Assembly: GCF_040436345.1 (NCBI RefSeq)
Contig: NC_133238.1
Span: 6,946,150-7,010,149, forward strand
Direction of reading: 5' to 3'
From: Pagrus major
Lineage: Eukaryota; Chordata; Actinopteri; Spariformes; Sparidae
Length of the DNA stretch: 64,000 nucleotides
Below the pieces are notes generated by a model. It saw only the letters and a list, made by a program, of their open reading frames with translations. It was not told the DNA's origin and ran no database searches. Of the stretch, positions 12,758-25,160 are shown one piece after another. The first letter of the stretch is position 1. Every line of letters begins with the position of its first letter. The translations under genes were made by a program, and so were the position numbers.

Positions 12758-15645
12758 ATGAGTGCTCGCTGGGTGTTCATGATCCTTGTGTGCTGCAGAT
12801 TGTCTCATGCCAGTCAGCCTCAGGGCGACCGCGGCTGCTTTGGTAAGTTCTACTGGAACACACAAATTCTTGCTTTTAGTGATTCATATGCTTGTTGTCA
12901 GTAGGCAATTTATTAATTTCAAACAAGGGCCACAGATTCTAACATCCGCAAACCTCAGTCAGATAAAGGATCATTGAGTCAGGCCGACTACAGGCTAAAA
13001 TACTCAAATAAACAACCTCTCTGTCTCTGCACTTTCTCTACTAATAGTGAATGGAGAGTGGGGATGACAGGTTAACAAGGGGGATTGCATCATTTTGAAA
13101 TGGCTTGTTTAAAATTAAAAAAAAAAACTACCTACTTACTCCAACTTTACCAAGCATATGTGGTTTCATATTCAGTGGGTTTTAACACTCTTGAGGTTAG
13201 CACCCTCAAAAGTAATGTAGTAAAACTTGAATAATAATGTGGGTGGATTATATAATAACTGTAGTGGTACTAGTAGATGTTCAGGGTGGGTATTGTCTTC
13301 TTGGGTTGACAGCTTTGGTTAGTTTAGGTACCTAAAATATGGAAAGTTGAGTCATAAGGACGAAAAATGTGTTCGTTTGTAGGGTATAGTGAAAATATTC
13401 TGATGCTATACACTTGATGCTGACTGAATATGTGTATTAACTGCTAGAGAAACATGTTTAATTTGTAAAAATACAAAAACAATTTTGGTTTATAGTGCAG
13501 AAGGCCTTCATTCAGACACGTATTCCGCGCAACAAATAGCACTAAATCACCTAAACCACAACCTTTTGAGTGACTCAAGTATGCCACTCACTCACATGGC
13601 AAATGCCTGCTTTTCAGGTGAAATGTGAGGCTGCTTAAAAGAGGTAAATGTGCTCAAGATGTGCTATTATTTAACAAATTCCAGTGGGGGTGGAGTTGCT
13701 GTGAAATGACAAGTTTGAGTTTCGAAGGCTGAATTCAAAGATAGTGGGATTAAATGCAAATAAATCAATCTTTGCTGGAGCTGTAGCCGTGACAAGCCAT
13801 TTCCTTTGCAAAGGTGTTTGGTTATAGACATCCTGACTCAACTCACTGCAACAAGAAAACACTATCTTTCTCTAATTCAAAGTTTTGAAAAGTCACATTG
13901 GCGGTATATTTGCAAGCCTTTGTTCATAACAAATATTGAGAGATAGTAGATTTGAATGTGTGTGTGGAAGAGACATCCACTATCAGAAATCAGAATAAAA
14001 TTGCAACCTGAATCATTTTCACATCTTTTCTCTCCAGAAAACCTGAGAACTGTCTGCGTATCTGCCGGAGTAAATGTATCCGTGCCATGTCCAAAGTTTA
14101 AAGCAGAAGAAGAAATGGTGACATACAAACTTCTTCAAAACGAAAAACTGATTTACAACGGTACATGCAACCATGGTGCACAAAACTGTGATGCACCGTA
14201 CTTTGAGAATGTGGAACTGCATCACAACACAGATGACAAATCGGTCAGTTTCTTGCTCACTCAAGTGAATGCCAGCGACCATGGCCTCTACAGGTGTAAG
14301 AGGAAAGTCTCGTTCCCTCCTCCCTTTATAACAGAAGGAAGTGATTTGATCCTCGTACTTGTGAAAGGTAACTATTCCTTAAAACAAGTGCCATTCAGGG
14401 GCACATCTATAACTTTGTGTACACATTCAGTCCAGTCCACTGAATCCTTTCTGAATATGTTTCTTCCAGGACACCAATGCAATATAATCCCTGAGACTCC
14501 TTCAGCACAGAGAGAACAAAACTTTGGATTGCAATGGATTTTGATTTTGATTCTTGTAATTGTCAGCGTCTACAGCATAATTGTCACCGTAATCGCTATC
14601 TTCACCTGGGTAAGTTATTCTTCAAACACAAAAAAGCCTGAAATTTTGAGTTTGAAACTTACTTACTTAACACACAGTATTTAAACAGCACAGCAAACTT
14701 CATTTCAAATAAATTCTTTGACCTTTTGGATGTAGGAAACAGAGATATGGAATTGAGTCAGTGATTTGATGACTTTCATCTTGACTTGACAGAAAATAGA
14801 TGACTTGATTGTCAGCTTGGAATTTAAAGACTTGTGATTTAACTTGAGATGTGGTGACTCCAGTGACTTGTCTGTGTTCATTTGATGTTTAATGTATTCT
14901 TTTTGTCTCGCCGTCAGTGAAACAGGGAGCAAATATTTTTTTGATTAAGAGGGAAATTAAAATATAAATACATTTGTATAAAGTTATTTGTGTACATACT
15001 CTCATATTGCATGAAGATCAATAACACATATCGTCAGATTGCCAAGAAACAAATCCAAATGATCTCTTATGCAAGACATTTTTGCATTAGGGCGGCACAG
15101 TAGTGGTTAGCACTGTAGCCTCACAGTGAAAGGGTGCTCGGATTGATTCTGTGTGGAGTTGTCATGCTCTCCCCCATGTCTGTGTGGGGTCCCTCCGGGT
15201 AGTCCAGCATCCTCCAATAGTCCACAGACATGCAGGTTAGGTTAGTTGGTGACTCTAAATTGCCCATAGGTGTGAGTGATTACTTTTCCTCTGTCAGAAC
15301 TGGCAACCTGTCCATGGTGTAAACCGCCTCTTGTCCAGTGTCAGCTGAGTTCAGCTCCGACCCCTGCGACCCTGTAAATGTGCCCGTGCAGACAATAGAT
15401 GGATGGATTGATCTATGCAGTAAATTTAGTGACAGTCTTGAAAGATGGTCACTTATGAATTTTGTTTTCCCCGTTTAATTTATACAGCTGGCTTTAATTT
15501 CTTTGATTCATTCAAAAATATTTAGAAAATTATCCATGTATGTATCCGTATCCATGTTTTCTAGAGCTGCAATGATATGAGATTTTAGTGGTACAATAAC
15601 CATCTCAGATAATATCATGGTTCCACTGTATAAGGTTTTAGGCAC

Positions 15646-15687
<42 letters not shown>

Positions 15688-15953
15688 GTCAATTTCCATA
15701 CCACAGTATACCTTAAAACCAGTTTACCTTATTGTAAATATTTATTTCTCTTGGCCTTAAAATACTCAGTCAAGCCTAAAAATGTTGGTATTCTGAAATG
15801 TAAGCTTCACTTGTTTAACAGTCTTCACGTGTGTCACAGCTCAAGTTGAGGAAGACAGATTCCCAGAGTGACTACATGAACACCAAACCCAAACCAGCGA
15901 GGGACCGCAAGAAGAATCGAGGGATTCAAAATCCATTCCCACGACACTTCTGA
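12758..15953 (+). CDS. cd28: T-cell co-stimulatory receptor CD28
   Basis: Single-pass surface receptor that gives the co-stimulatory signal in T cells after binding B7 ligands. Four coding exons: 12,758-12,842, 14,038-14,367, 14,470-14,609, 15,840-15,953, joining in frame to 222 residues (human CD28 is 220) with the family's phases 1-1-0. Exon 1 encodes the signal peptide. Exon 2 is one V-type Ig domain with canonical Cys46 and Cys115, an extra pair Cys72/Cys79, sequons at N41, N69 and N106, and FPPPF (121-125) where mammals have MYPPPY. Exon 3 carries hinge Cys142 (dimer disulfide) and a transmembrane helix of about 26 residues. Exon 4 encodes a 37-residue basic tail with SDYMNT (195-200). 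CD28 rather than CTLA4 is supported by SDYMN and the hinge. The tail lacks the PI3K-type YxxM and I see no PYAP motif. It runs tail to tail with fastkd2. Confidence 0.9.
15091..15406 (+). repeat. Dispersed SINE-like fish repeat in cd28 intron 3
   Basis: Starts GGCGGCACAGTAGTGGTTAG and ends in GACAATAGATGGATGG. The head resembles a tRNA-type promoter box (GTGGTTAGCACTGTAGCC), and the body has blocks I recognise from a very abundant teleost repeat (TGGTGACTCTAAATTG, then CCTGCGACCCTG near the end). The precise family name is uncertain. It sits wholly inside intron 3 of cd28 in the gene's own orientation. Confidence 0.7.
15649..15684. repeat. (TTA)n microsatellite
   Basis: Twelve TTA units in cd28 intron 3, about 155 bases before the last exon. 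Confidence 0.95.
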
Positions 15954-16117
15954 TTACCTGAGCATCATGGGATTACTTGCACACCTCTCATCATTACTTT
16001 ATAGAAACATGGAGGGATCCCTGTCATATTTGCCCTAAATGGAACATTGTGCCTGAGGCTGTCTGCCAGTAATTTCAACAGAAGTAGCAAACCTTTTACA
16101 GTTGTATAGAAAAAAAC

Positions 16118-16210
16118 AATAAAAAAAAAAAAAACATCTCAGCCAACAGTTTTGGTTTGCTCATTTCCTGTTTCACCTACTCACTGTCTCTGCCTGTCAA
16201 ACACAATAAA
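16118..16210 (+). terminator. cd28 polyadenylation signals
   Basis: Two AATAAA hexamers follow the cd28 stop, at 16,118-16,123 and 16,205-16,210. The first is followed by an A-run. The implied 3' UTR is about 170-280 bases. Confidence 0.65.
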
Positions 16211-17017
16211 CTGTAGTTGGAACCCCTGCTTTTGTGGTCGAAACAGAAGGTGGTGTTGAAATGAGGGGATTCAACCACATGTAAAGAGTTCTCTCGCGCT
16301 GTAAACCTGTGTGATTGATTTGATCATGATAAAGAGAGACCACATTTTCAGAATGGAAAAAGAGCCGTTACAGGTTCAATCTCAAATGACCGATTAACAT
16401 CACACTTCTCTCTTCAGTATGCACGCTCTTATTTCTAAGAAATCAGACTGTGTTCTCGGATAGTTACCATCACCGAGGATGATCAGAACCAGATATACAA
16501 GAGGGAGAGGCACGCTTCAAACAATAACAATCTGCACCGTTTCCTGTCTTCCTCCCTCTACTTCTTCTCCCTTCCTCATGCTTTCTGCAGATGTGGCTGG
16601 TTCAAAGGGTTTCTACGTTTACCTTGCTCACCTTGCAGTTTCTGTGCAGTTACTGCAAGTGCGCACACTGGTTTTATGAGTGTAATACAGCAGCCTGATC
16701 TTACTCATCAACTACCACAAGCATCAGCAAGATTAACATATTGTTTCTGTTAAGTTTTTCAAGCCGTTTTAGGGTCAGATGATTAAAAGCAAAAAGGCTC
16801 ACGATAGCAGATTTTTCCCCTTTCTATAAAGTGACTCTTCCAGTGAAGAAAGACTCTTTCACAAACTTTACAAAACATACACATTCATTCAAATAATTAA
16901 ATAAATTCATCCCTTCAAAGCTTCAACATGCACAACAAGATCATGACATTTGCACAGGTTGAGAGTCTACTGAGCCTGGTTTGGCTCTTGGCATCCATTA
17001 AACACTGACATCTGTCC

Positions 17018-20000
17018 TCAAGATCCCAGTTGCTCCATTTCTGGTTGTGTGTCTGATCTATGGCGTTCTGGAAAAATCTGTCTACTGAGCAACTCCATCC
17101 TCTTTTCCTCAGACATGGCGTGCATCACATGCTCCACTACCTGGAGAACAGGAGTAGAAATGTCAGTGAGTTATTGTCATGGAAGAACAAAATAATGGAA
17201 AAATAAATATTAATATTCTGAAGAAATGAGTGCATTGTTCATTGCAGCGGTCATCAAACCTGAAAATAACATGTGGCTGTATTATAAAGTTATGGAACGA
17301 CTTTATAATAACCATCATTAAATAACAGTACATTAACAGTTAATTAAACTTTAGTTGATAGTTATTTCACGGTTAACAAATAATTAAATGCTTTATAAAA
17401 CATTTATTAAGCAATAGTTTATTGAGTTGCAACTGATGTATAATAATTTGTAAATTGTTCATAAATAATGTGTAGTTCATCTATAAACATTATTCAGATG
17501 GCCATTATATGGTTGTAACTGATGTCTATAAATCTTTATATTGTATAAGAAATGGTTTACAAAGCATTCACTGTTTGTTAACAGTCAAATAACCATGAAC
17601 TAGTTTAACTATAATTTTACCATTTATTGATGATGGTCATTATAAAGAGTTACCAACAACATCAGCATAACAGATTTTTTAATGTAGAAATATTAAATTA
17701 TGATCTCTGAGTCTCACCAATACATTGTCATATCCCAGGCTGTTCAGATGACGAGTCATAGCAGCCAGAGGACCACGAGGGTGAGACGTACCATGGCAAA
17801 AAGGGTGTGGCGTGCAAATAACTGCAATTCTAGGACACCGAGACAAGGGTTTCTCATCTTAAAAAGGTCAAGGTTTGAATTAAGGTGCAGGTATGACAGC
17901 ATGAAAGTTGAGGTTTCGTTATAAGAATGTCAAAAAATGTGAAACCTGAGCCGGAGACTCAGACTTGTGGCTTTCTTTTCACTGAGACAGTGCTGCGTTT
18001 GTAGTTTTGACTTCCTTTGACGCACACTTAGCGACAATCTGTACTCATAATTAAAATTTCAGTCACAGTTAAGAACACGCATTGTGCAACACAAACAACA
18101 AACTATTGAAATGTATTTCTACTATTTTTTTTGTTCGCCTCAGACTATCAGAACCATTTTGGTTGGAGTTGCACAGGCAAAATGCACCAGCAGACTGAAT
18201 AACTGATTTAAAACAGAATATTTAACTAAACCCAGACTAAAGATCTAAGTGCAGAAATGAGAAAGACAGAGAAAGAAAGGTGAGTATGTACATGCTTTCT
18301 GGTCTTTCTGAGAGCAAGACTGGTGACTAAGGACGATCCGGCTCGGGTCACGAAACTCTGCAACGACTTAAACGCTACATTTGCTGAATGTGTCACTTCT
18401 TTTAAATCTCTTCCTAAAACAATCTTTTGTAAAAAAAACACAAACTTTTATCTCTATTTAAATCTTATTCTATAACTATTTATCTATATTTTATTTTTAC
18501 TGTGTTATTGTAATTTATGTTTTGTGAAGCACTTTGTAAAATTGTCAAGGAAAGTGCTCTATGAATCAAGTGTATTGCTATTTTTATTTTTACATGAAAT
18601 TAAATGGCTACTGAGGAGAATCTCTGTGAAGAGTTACACACCAATTAGCAAATTATCAACACATATTAATTCTGAATATTTAAAACATATACATCGCTGT
18701 AGTGCCCACATAGGCACATCGCCTCATGAAGTAACTTAAAGTAGAGGCTTTTGTGCTTAACACAGTACACAAGCCTTGTTTTATCTATCTTTTAATAAAA
18801 ATCTAAAATTTTATGCCCTCAATGTCATGTCATTTTTTCCTTCAGGTATCCAACATGATATGAAACAGATAGTTTCGATATTGAGGCTAGAAATTCCAGT
18901 ATCTTAACGACACACACAAATACATACAAAAGGACACCAAGAAGAAGACTTTTGTGCAATAAAGTACATATATTAACAAAAATCAAAATGGTAAAAACAG
19001 TAAATGCAAAGTTATATTCAAACTATTCCAAAGGTTGTTAATAAACTCAGTTAATATTTATTACATTTTATAACTTAAGTAAAAGTGGATAAACTTTTTA
19101 TTTTTAATTTTTTGCACAAAATTTGAAAACAGAAAACAAATTTCTGTTTATGATTTTTTTAACACCTATTTTTCAACCTTGCTGCTCAGTAAAAGCAAGT
19201 GACTGATTTCTCAGCTCATCATTTAAAATAGTTCAAAATGGTATTCAAACTCTGTAGTACCAGTTATCAGTGTGGTGATCAATATAAGTGACAAACAGCC
19301 CTGCTTCTGCAGCACTATTTTATTTCATCTATTTAATCTGATTATATTTGGACACTCTTTATCATAACCACAGTATGCTGCATGACGACGTATACGATCA
19401 TGGTGTGCGTCAATGCCCGACACTGACAGCGCAGAATGCCCAAACATCCTCCCCACCTTCTCTTACCAAACATGACATAAGCACAATAAATCAGAAAAAG
19501 AACGTGCTAGTAACATACCACTGCTGAAGCCGCTGCTGATAACTTACCTTTGACTGCTCTCTGCTGGAGAGCAAGCTTCTCCTGCACTCGCTTCAGTCAC
19601 AGAGGGTTGGTTTGTCAGAGGTTTGGTGATCACACCATCTAAGAGTCAACACACACAAAGACGGGGCTAGCATCACAGTTTCCAAGACAGCCATTTTCTT
19701 TAAGTGAAAGATATTAGGGTCATCATCACAATGGGAAGAAAATAATTAGCCGCCTGTCTTGGCTTTTTTAACGAAGACTCATAAACATGACTCCAACTAA
19801 ATTTCTGTCTTCCAAGATTCTGTCTTTACCTATGAGGTAAGAGTTCTCCACCACCACCATTTCCTCAAGAACTGTGTCTGCCTGGTCCCGCAAGACACTC
19901 CGCAGGCTCTGCAAGAGCCACGGCTTGTCTGATGGACTGCTGGGGGTGGGGTCGCCCAGGACAAACGGGGGGACAGTCAGGTGCTGAGGGAGCTGAGGAC

Positions 20001-23000
20001 GGTCGAGACGGAGGCATATGTCCACCGTTCGAAACATTCTCTCATGGTTACTGAGATACCTGGGCACTGTAGCGAAACAGAGAAAGTTCAGATAGATGAA
20101 ATTTGAACAGAAGATGAAACAAAAAGACAAAGACAAAAAGGTTTTGCCTATTTTTAACTCAGCTTCACTTCACATGAGCAGTCAAAAGAAAAAAGATGGA
20201 GGATAATAAGTCACAAAGAAGAAGAAGAAGACAGAATAGATTGGCAGGACCGTTCATGTGTGAGTGAGTCCACTATCTTGCCTGTAGTCTTAAAGTTCTC
20301 CAGTGTGCTGCTCTGCAGGAGTTGCTCCAGTGGTGCAGAGGGGAAGTGGCCCAGTAGACACAGGTGGTACACGGTCTTTAACAACTCAAACCCAGACATC
20401 CTGGGCAGATAGGAGACCAGAGCCCCAGTGAGACTATCCAGGAACCTGGAACAGCAACATGAGCGACAGACATGGAAATTATGCAACATCGACTGTTTGA
20501 AGAAAAAAATGATTACAGAGAAAAATTAGAAAAACTTTCAGAAACCAACAACCTGACAGTTCTACCTGCTTTCTGCATTGATTGGCCTTGAAATTCTTTT
20601 CTACACATCCTACTGCCTGACAAACTGCACTGCCAGGCTCTGTTTTGAAAATATATGGGACAATTGTGCATGTTGTTGTTCTCCCTTTTATCTCGATCGC
20701 GTGTCTTTAAACCATAGTAGAAGCAGAGTAGGGGTTTCACCATCTTCCAGGGTGCACAGAGAAAGGATGAAAATTTAAAGTTGAAACTCCAGCATAAAGA
20801 ACTACTGTTTTTTCAGACTAAGGGTTTCAGCTTTTGGCGCCCTCATAGTTATCATGAAACACCTTACCATCATGATGATACTGATAAAGATCACACGCCA
20901 CAATGCCTTGATCTATTGTATATAAAAGTTGTTTTCTCTGGGTTTTCCCCTCTTTCAACTGAATTGTACCAAACACTGCCTTTGCTTTATAATCCCCCAT
21001 CTAAGGCCTTGTTCAGACTGCCAACCCAAATCTATTTAATTTGGGGATATCCAGATTGTTTTTAGATAGCCTGGATGGCAAACACAACCACATGATATGC
21101 GATTTGTCCAAATCCAAGACACATTTTGAGGTGGTTAACAATAAAATCCAACTGGGATTCAGATAAGTCTCAGTTTGAAAGCTGTGGCCGCTCAAATATA
21201 TCACACAAACACATCGTCAAATCCAGAGTGACCGAAGTGCACCAGAGTGGCTGAGCTGCTACAACCAAAGTGGCATGCAAGGCTGGGAAAGCTGGTGATG
21301 ATAGCTGGACACACAAATCTCATCTCCCAATCTGAACAAAGACGTAAGTAAGTTGAAAGACAGCAAATACAGCAGATTTAAAAACAGATGATGGCTTTAT
21401 TGAGTTAACTTTATGCAAACTTGTGCATTAAGGGCCTGTGTATGAGTAGGATTTTCAGATGGAGACATATGAGCAACCTACTGTTGTCTTTGGTGCCGCA
21501 GATCATAGTTAAGAGAGGCGTACGCCTTGAGAACAGAGAGGAGGTCTCTCAGTGTCAGGGAGTCTGGATTGGCGATCACCTTCTCAGCAAACGCCTCCAT
21601 AAAGGCAGTGGGACAGAAGAAAAGGTTCTCGAACGCAGATAGAAGGATGAGCAACTGAACGGAGAGGAGGAAAAGGGCATTAGCTGTCCAGAAACGAAGG
21701 CAAATATGACCTATATTATTACATAGAACAAATGCTTGTATGATATGATTACAGGCATGAAAGAGCAGTAAAATGTAAATTATGACTTCATATTTAACAT
21801 TTCAGAAAAAGGGGTGAGAAAACAGTTGTCAGTTGCAGCACCTGTTTGTTGGACCATATGTCCATCATAGATGCGGCGTAGTCTGACATTTCAGTGAGCA
21901 GATCCATGTCTCTGTACAGCAGTTGCTTACAGGACAGCAGAAGTCTATATTGTCCGCCGAAGGGGATTACATTGAGGTTTTCTACCAGAGAGAACAGATG
22001 TGGAAGAGGAACAGAAGAGGGATAGCAGGTTGGTAGAGCTATAACACAAGACTATAACACAAAAGTTTAAAAGTTAATCTAACTGGATAACCACACACTC
22101 CTGCAAGCTCTGCAAAATACGGCAAGATGTTTTCCAATTTCTTGACGTCATTATAATTCATACAATTTTTATCTTGTCAGAAAATATTTTACCTTTGATC
22201 GTCTTACTGCAGACATCCAGTAGGGGTCTGGAATAAAAACCAATTGTGGCCATGGTGGAGATCATGTACAGGGTGTTGGGGAGGGTGAACTGGTCTGTCA
22301 TTGATAAAGCTTTTCCCTGGAGGAAGCAGAGTGTAGAATGAATGCCAATGTGGAAATACATACAGTCAGCGATTTGTTAACTTTTAACAGTCCCCTATTT
22401 CCTAAAACCTAAATCCCCAAAGTCAAAGGTCCAGAACAGCTTAATTTCTAACTTGCATTATGATTCAGTGCCACATAAAATGTTTTATTTCCTGTGCCTT
22501 CACTTTGGCGCTTCACATTGCCCCTTTTGATAATAACCATGGTTTCAGATATATGACATACTGTTTCTGAAGAGTCCATTCTTGATAAGCAGCTTGTTTT
22601 CGCTGTCTATTTTCTCCACTTGTTGTGTCTCATCTTGTCTGTCGTGTGACTCAAATCATAATGCTTAACAAAATACACAGATTTGACTGGCTGAGAAGCA
22701 TCTTGTGAGATTATTTAGAATGCAAGCAATTGGTGTGAGAGTTTCCTAGGCCACTAGTCCTGTAAAGGCTAAAAATGCTGCGCCGGTTGAAATACAAATG
22801 CTCCCTAAAAATGTAATAATCCTCAACAATCAATTAAAGGTCTGGTCTGGACAGGATGGTGTTTGGGTCTGGACCTGGACAGCAGTCCGCCTATAAGTGT
22901 TCTTCGGGGGGATGGAGAGGGATAATCCAATATTGTTATTGTTATGGTCATGACCCGAAGTTAAAAAGTACTGCAAAGTTATAATATAGCAAAATATAAA

Positions 23001-24403
23001 TCACTGCTATGGGGTCACCACAGTGTTGAAGTGTTCTTATGCAAGATAATGAACCACAATTTGCTCCCAGTGGCTCCATTGGTGTGTGACTGCGCAAGAA
23101 TAGTTATTGATGGCACCTTGCATGGTAGCCTCTGCCACCAGTGTATGGATGTGTGTGAATCGGTGAATGCTGACATGTGTTGTAAAGCACTTTGAGTGGC
23201 TGCTAAGACTAGAAAAGCACTATATAAATACACAAGAGTAAGCAATCATAATCCCGGATGATGTTAGAATCACATACACAGGGATTTGAACACCTAATAT
23301 CGTCACAAACACGACTCATAAACCAACCTCTAGTTTGTGTTTGAGCTTCAGTGGGGCATCTTTCCCCATGACGCGCATCATGGTCTGGAGAAGCACAACA
23401 TTCTTGATCCTGGGAAGACGGGCCTCGACTACCAGCCTGGGAAACAGCCACAACAAACAGCAATGCAAATCAGTCTGAAGAAGTGGTGATAAAAATTTAG
23501 TGATTCACAACAAAAAAAGGCCTCAAGTGTGTCAGATGATGCATTGCTTGCTTATTTTTGGCTAACGATCATTTAATCATCCTGACCTCATGCCTTTCTT
23601 GAGTGCAGCAACATTGGGGGTGCTCTCCTCTATATGATCCAGACAGGTGGCTAAGATGGAAAGGCCCTTCTCATCAAAGTCATTCAGTTTCTCCTGATAG
23701 AGGACAATAAAAACAACACAAAACGTTAAAAGATAATGCCGATTTTAAAACATGTTTGCTTGCTGTTAGACAATCTTTTACTGCCTACCTGGCTGGCTCG
23801 GAGGAAAGTATGGACCACACGGCTACGTTGGGGAACACCCAGTTTGACCATACATAGGAGAGAATGAGCAATGTCCTCGCTGCTCATGTAGCGCACACTC
23901 TTCATGGCCAGTTGCAGCAGCTTCTCAAATGCAGGATGTTCAAACATCAGCTGCAGCTCAAGGCGAGCCTGCTCGTTGGAGATCTTCTTGGTGGTGGACC
24001 GCATGTGGGTGAGGCAGTTGCTGACCTGTCTAAATGTGGGTGCGTACTGACAGGTGAGGTCTAACACCTCCGATGGGGAGCCACAGCGCATCAAGCGGTC
24101 ATTGAAAGCGGACGACCACTGTCCTTGCCTTGTGGCATCAATTTGGCTCTCAGCGGGCTCCCTCTCTTCGAAGACCTCACTGTGATGACTATCGTGGGAG
24201 TAAAACCTCGCTGAACTGATAAGACTCCTAGCCAGGCATGTCTGACTTTGCCCTGTGCGCCAAATGTGTGCCAGCTGTTGACTGGAGGCAGACGCATCTG
24301 TGATTGACGGTGTCAACGGGAATCTGCCAAGATGCCAAAGAAACCTGCGGCTGCAAAAGTGCAGGCTCCGTCTCATGACCTCTTCTGTCACCCTGAGAGA
24401 CAT
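17018..24403 (-). CDS. fastkd2: FAST kinase domain-containing protein 2 (mitochondrial)
   Basis: Mitochondrial matrix RNA-binding protein of the FASTK family, known for a role in 16S rRNA handling and mitoribosome assembly. Eleven coding exons on the minus strand: 24,403-23,789; 23,693-23,587; 23,436-23,328; 22,316-22,193; 21,981-21,842; 21,654-21,482; 20,445-20,282; 20,066-19,830; 19,638-19,548; 17,829-17,718; 17,140-17,018. They join in frame to 664 residues (human about 710). The N-terminus is rich in Arg and hydrophobics (MRRSLHFCSRRFLWHLGRF), as in a mitochondrial targeting signal. FAST repeats lie about residues 290-470 (FTLPNTLYMISTMATIGFYS). The C-terminal RAP domain is about 588-645, with CTPHPFCHGTSHPRGPLAAM. 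This start is chosen because a splice acceptor lies four bases before the ATG; an upstream in-frame ATG falls in the intron. The intron after 20,282 begins with GC instead of GT. Head to head with mdh1b, as the pair is adjacent in human. Confidence 0.95.
17289..17655. mobile_element. Foldback MITE in the last intron of fastkd2
   Basis: About 365 bases whose two halves are near-complete inverted copies. The left arm (CTTTATAATAACCATCATT...) pairs with the right arm, whose reverse complement reads CTTTATAATGACCATCATC. The similarity continues inward through GTTATTTCACGGTTAACAAA versus GTTATTTGACTGTTAACAAA to a centre near 17,480. There is no coding capacity. A transcript across it could form a long hairpin. 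Confidence 0.75.
18430..18580 (+). repeat. Possible LINE-type 3' tail fragment
   Basis: An A/T-rich run followed by GTGAAGCACTTTGTAAAATT and GAAAGTGCTCTATGAAT, resembling the 3' ends of several fish retroposons. No reverse transcriptase sequence is attached. It lies in fastkd2 intron 9. Assignment is tentative. Confidence 0.35.
23030..23232 (+). repeat. Fish retroposon-type repeat in fastkd2 intron 3
   Basis: Blocks GTGTATGGATGTGTGTGAAT, TGTAAAGCACTTTGAGTGGC and CTAGAAAAGCACTATATAAA in that order are the tail of a repeat I know as abundant in teleost introns. It ends in an A/T-rich tail. The family name is not certain. Confidence 0.6.
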
Positions 24404-24741
24404 TGTTCTGTAATAAAAGGGTGAACATAACACGCTACGACGTCATTAATGTCAGCACGTCTCCTGTGTGGAGCAAATAGCTGCTAGCTAGCAAAACAAA
24501 GACGTCAGGTGTTAAGCTAATTAAAGTAATAGCAACTATTACTATTACTTTCACTATCCGACTGTCTCCACTTTACATTCCTGGCCGCATACACTGTTAA
24601 AATACCTAAGTAGTTAGTACAAATGATGTATAACAGAGTGCTACAACCAGGCTTCCAACAAGGTCAACAGACATCCTCCTTCAAGTTAAGAAAAAAATGA
24701 CTAGCTTACATTAGCTAATGTCAGCCAACTAGCCTCCTACC

Positions 24742-25160
24742 TTATTTATTGTACTAACCGCGAGAGTAAATAGAAACAATTGTCCCAAAGTAACGCATAG
24801 TACCGACGGGACCATGTGATATTTGGCAGAAACAGCTGAGACACAGAGCTACATCAGATACATTACATGTTAGCTAGCGAGCACCACACGCTGCAGCTTT
24901 ATGCTGTGTGCGTCGCCATATTCAGTCCCCCTGTCAACTTGACACAGCACGTACTTTCAAAATGTAATAAATAATGTTTTTTGCTAATATAAAATGTCTC
25001 AAAAATAATGTTTATGTTACGCTTAATAAAACCAACCTGTGACCTTTATCAATGATAGGTCTCACAGTCATCATAGCGGGTCCTGATGTTTTTTTAGTTT
25101 GGTGTTTCCTACACGGATTCAAATTAGCGCAACACACCCCGTTTCCTAGCAACAGACGCA
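24742..25160. promoter_or_regulatory. Shared upstream region of fastkd2 and mdh1b
   Basis: The fastkd2 leader runs off to the right on the minus strand and mdh1b starts at 25,161 on the plus strand. A probable fastkd2 non-coding first exon ends at a good donor, AAG|GTAGGAG, at 24,741; its 5' end is not visible but lies within this interval. The gap between the two transcripts is therefore at most about 400 bases, the arrangement of a bidirectional promoter. Confidence 0.5.

Noticed and set aside
15091-15160. tRNA-like sequence at the head of the repeat
   Set aside because: It is the promoter-like head of a dispersed repeat and does not close into a full cloverleaf I can support.
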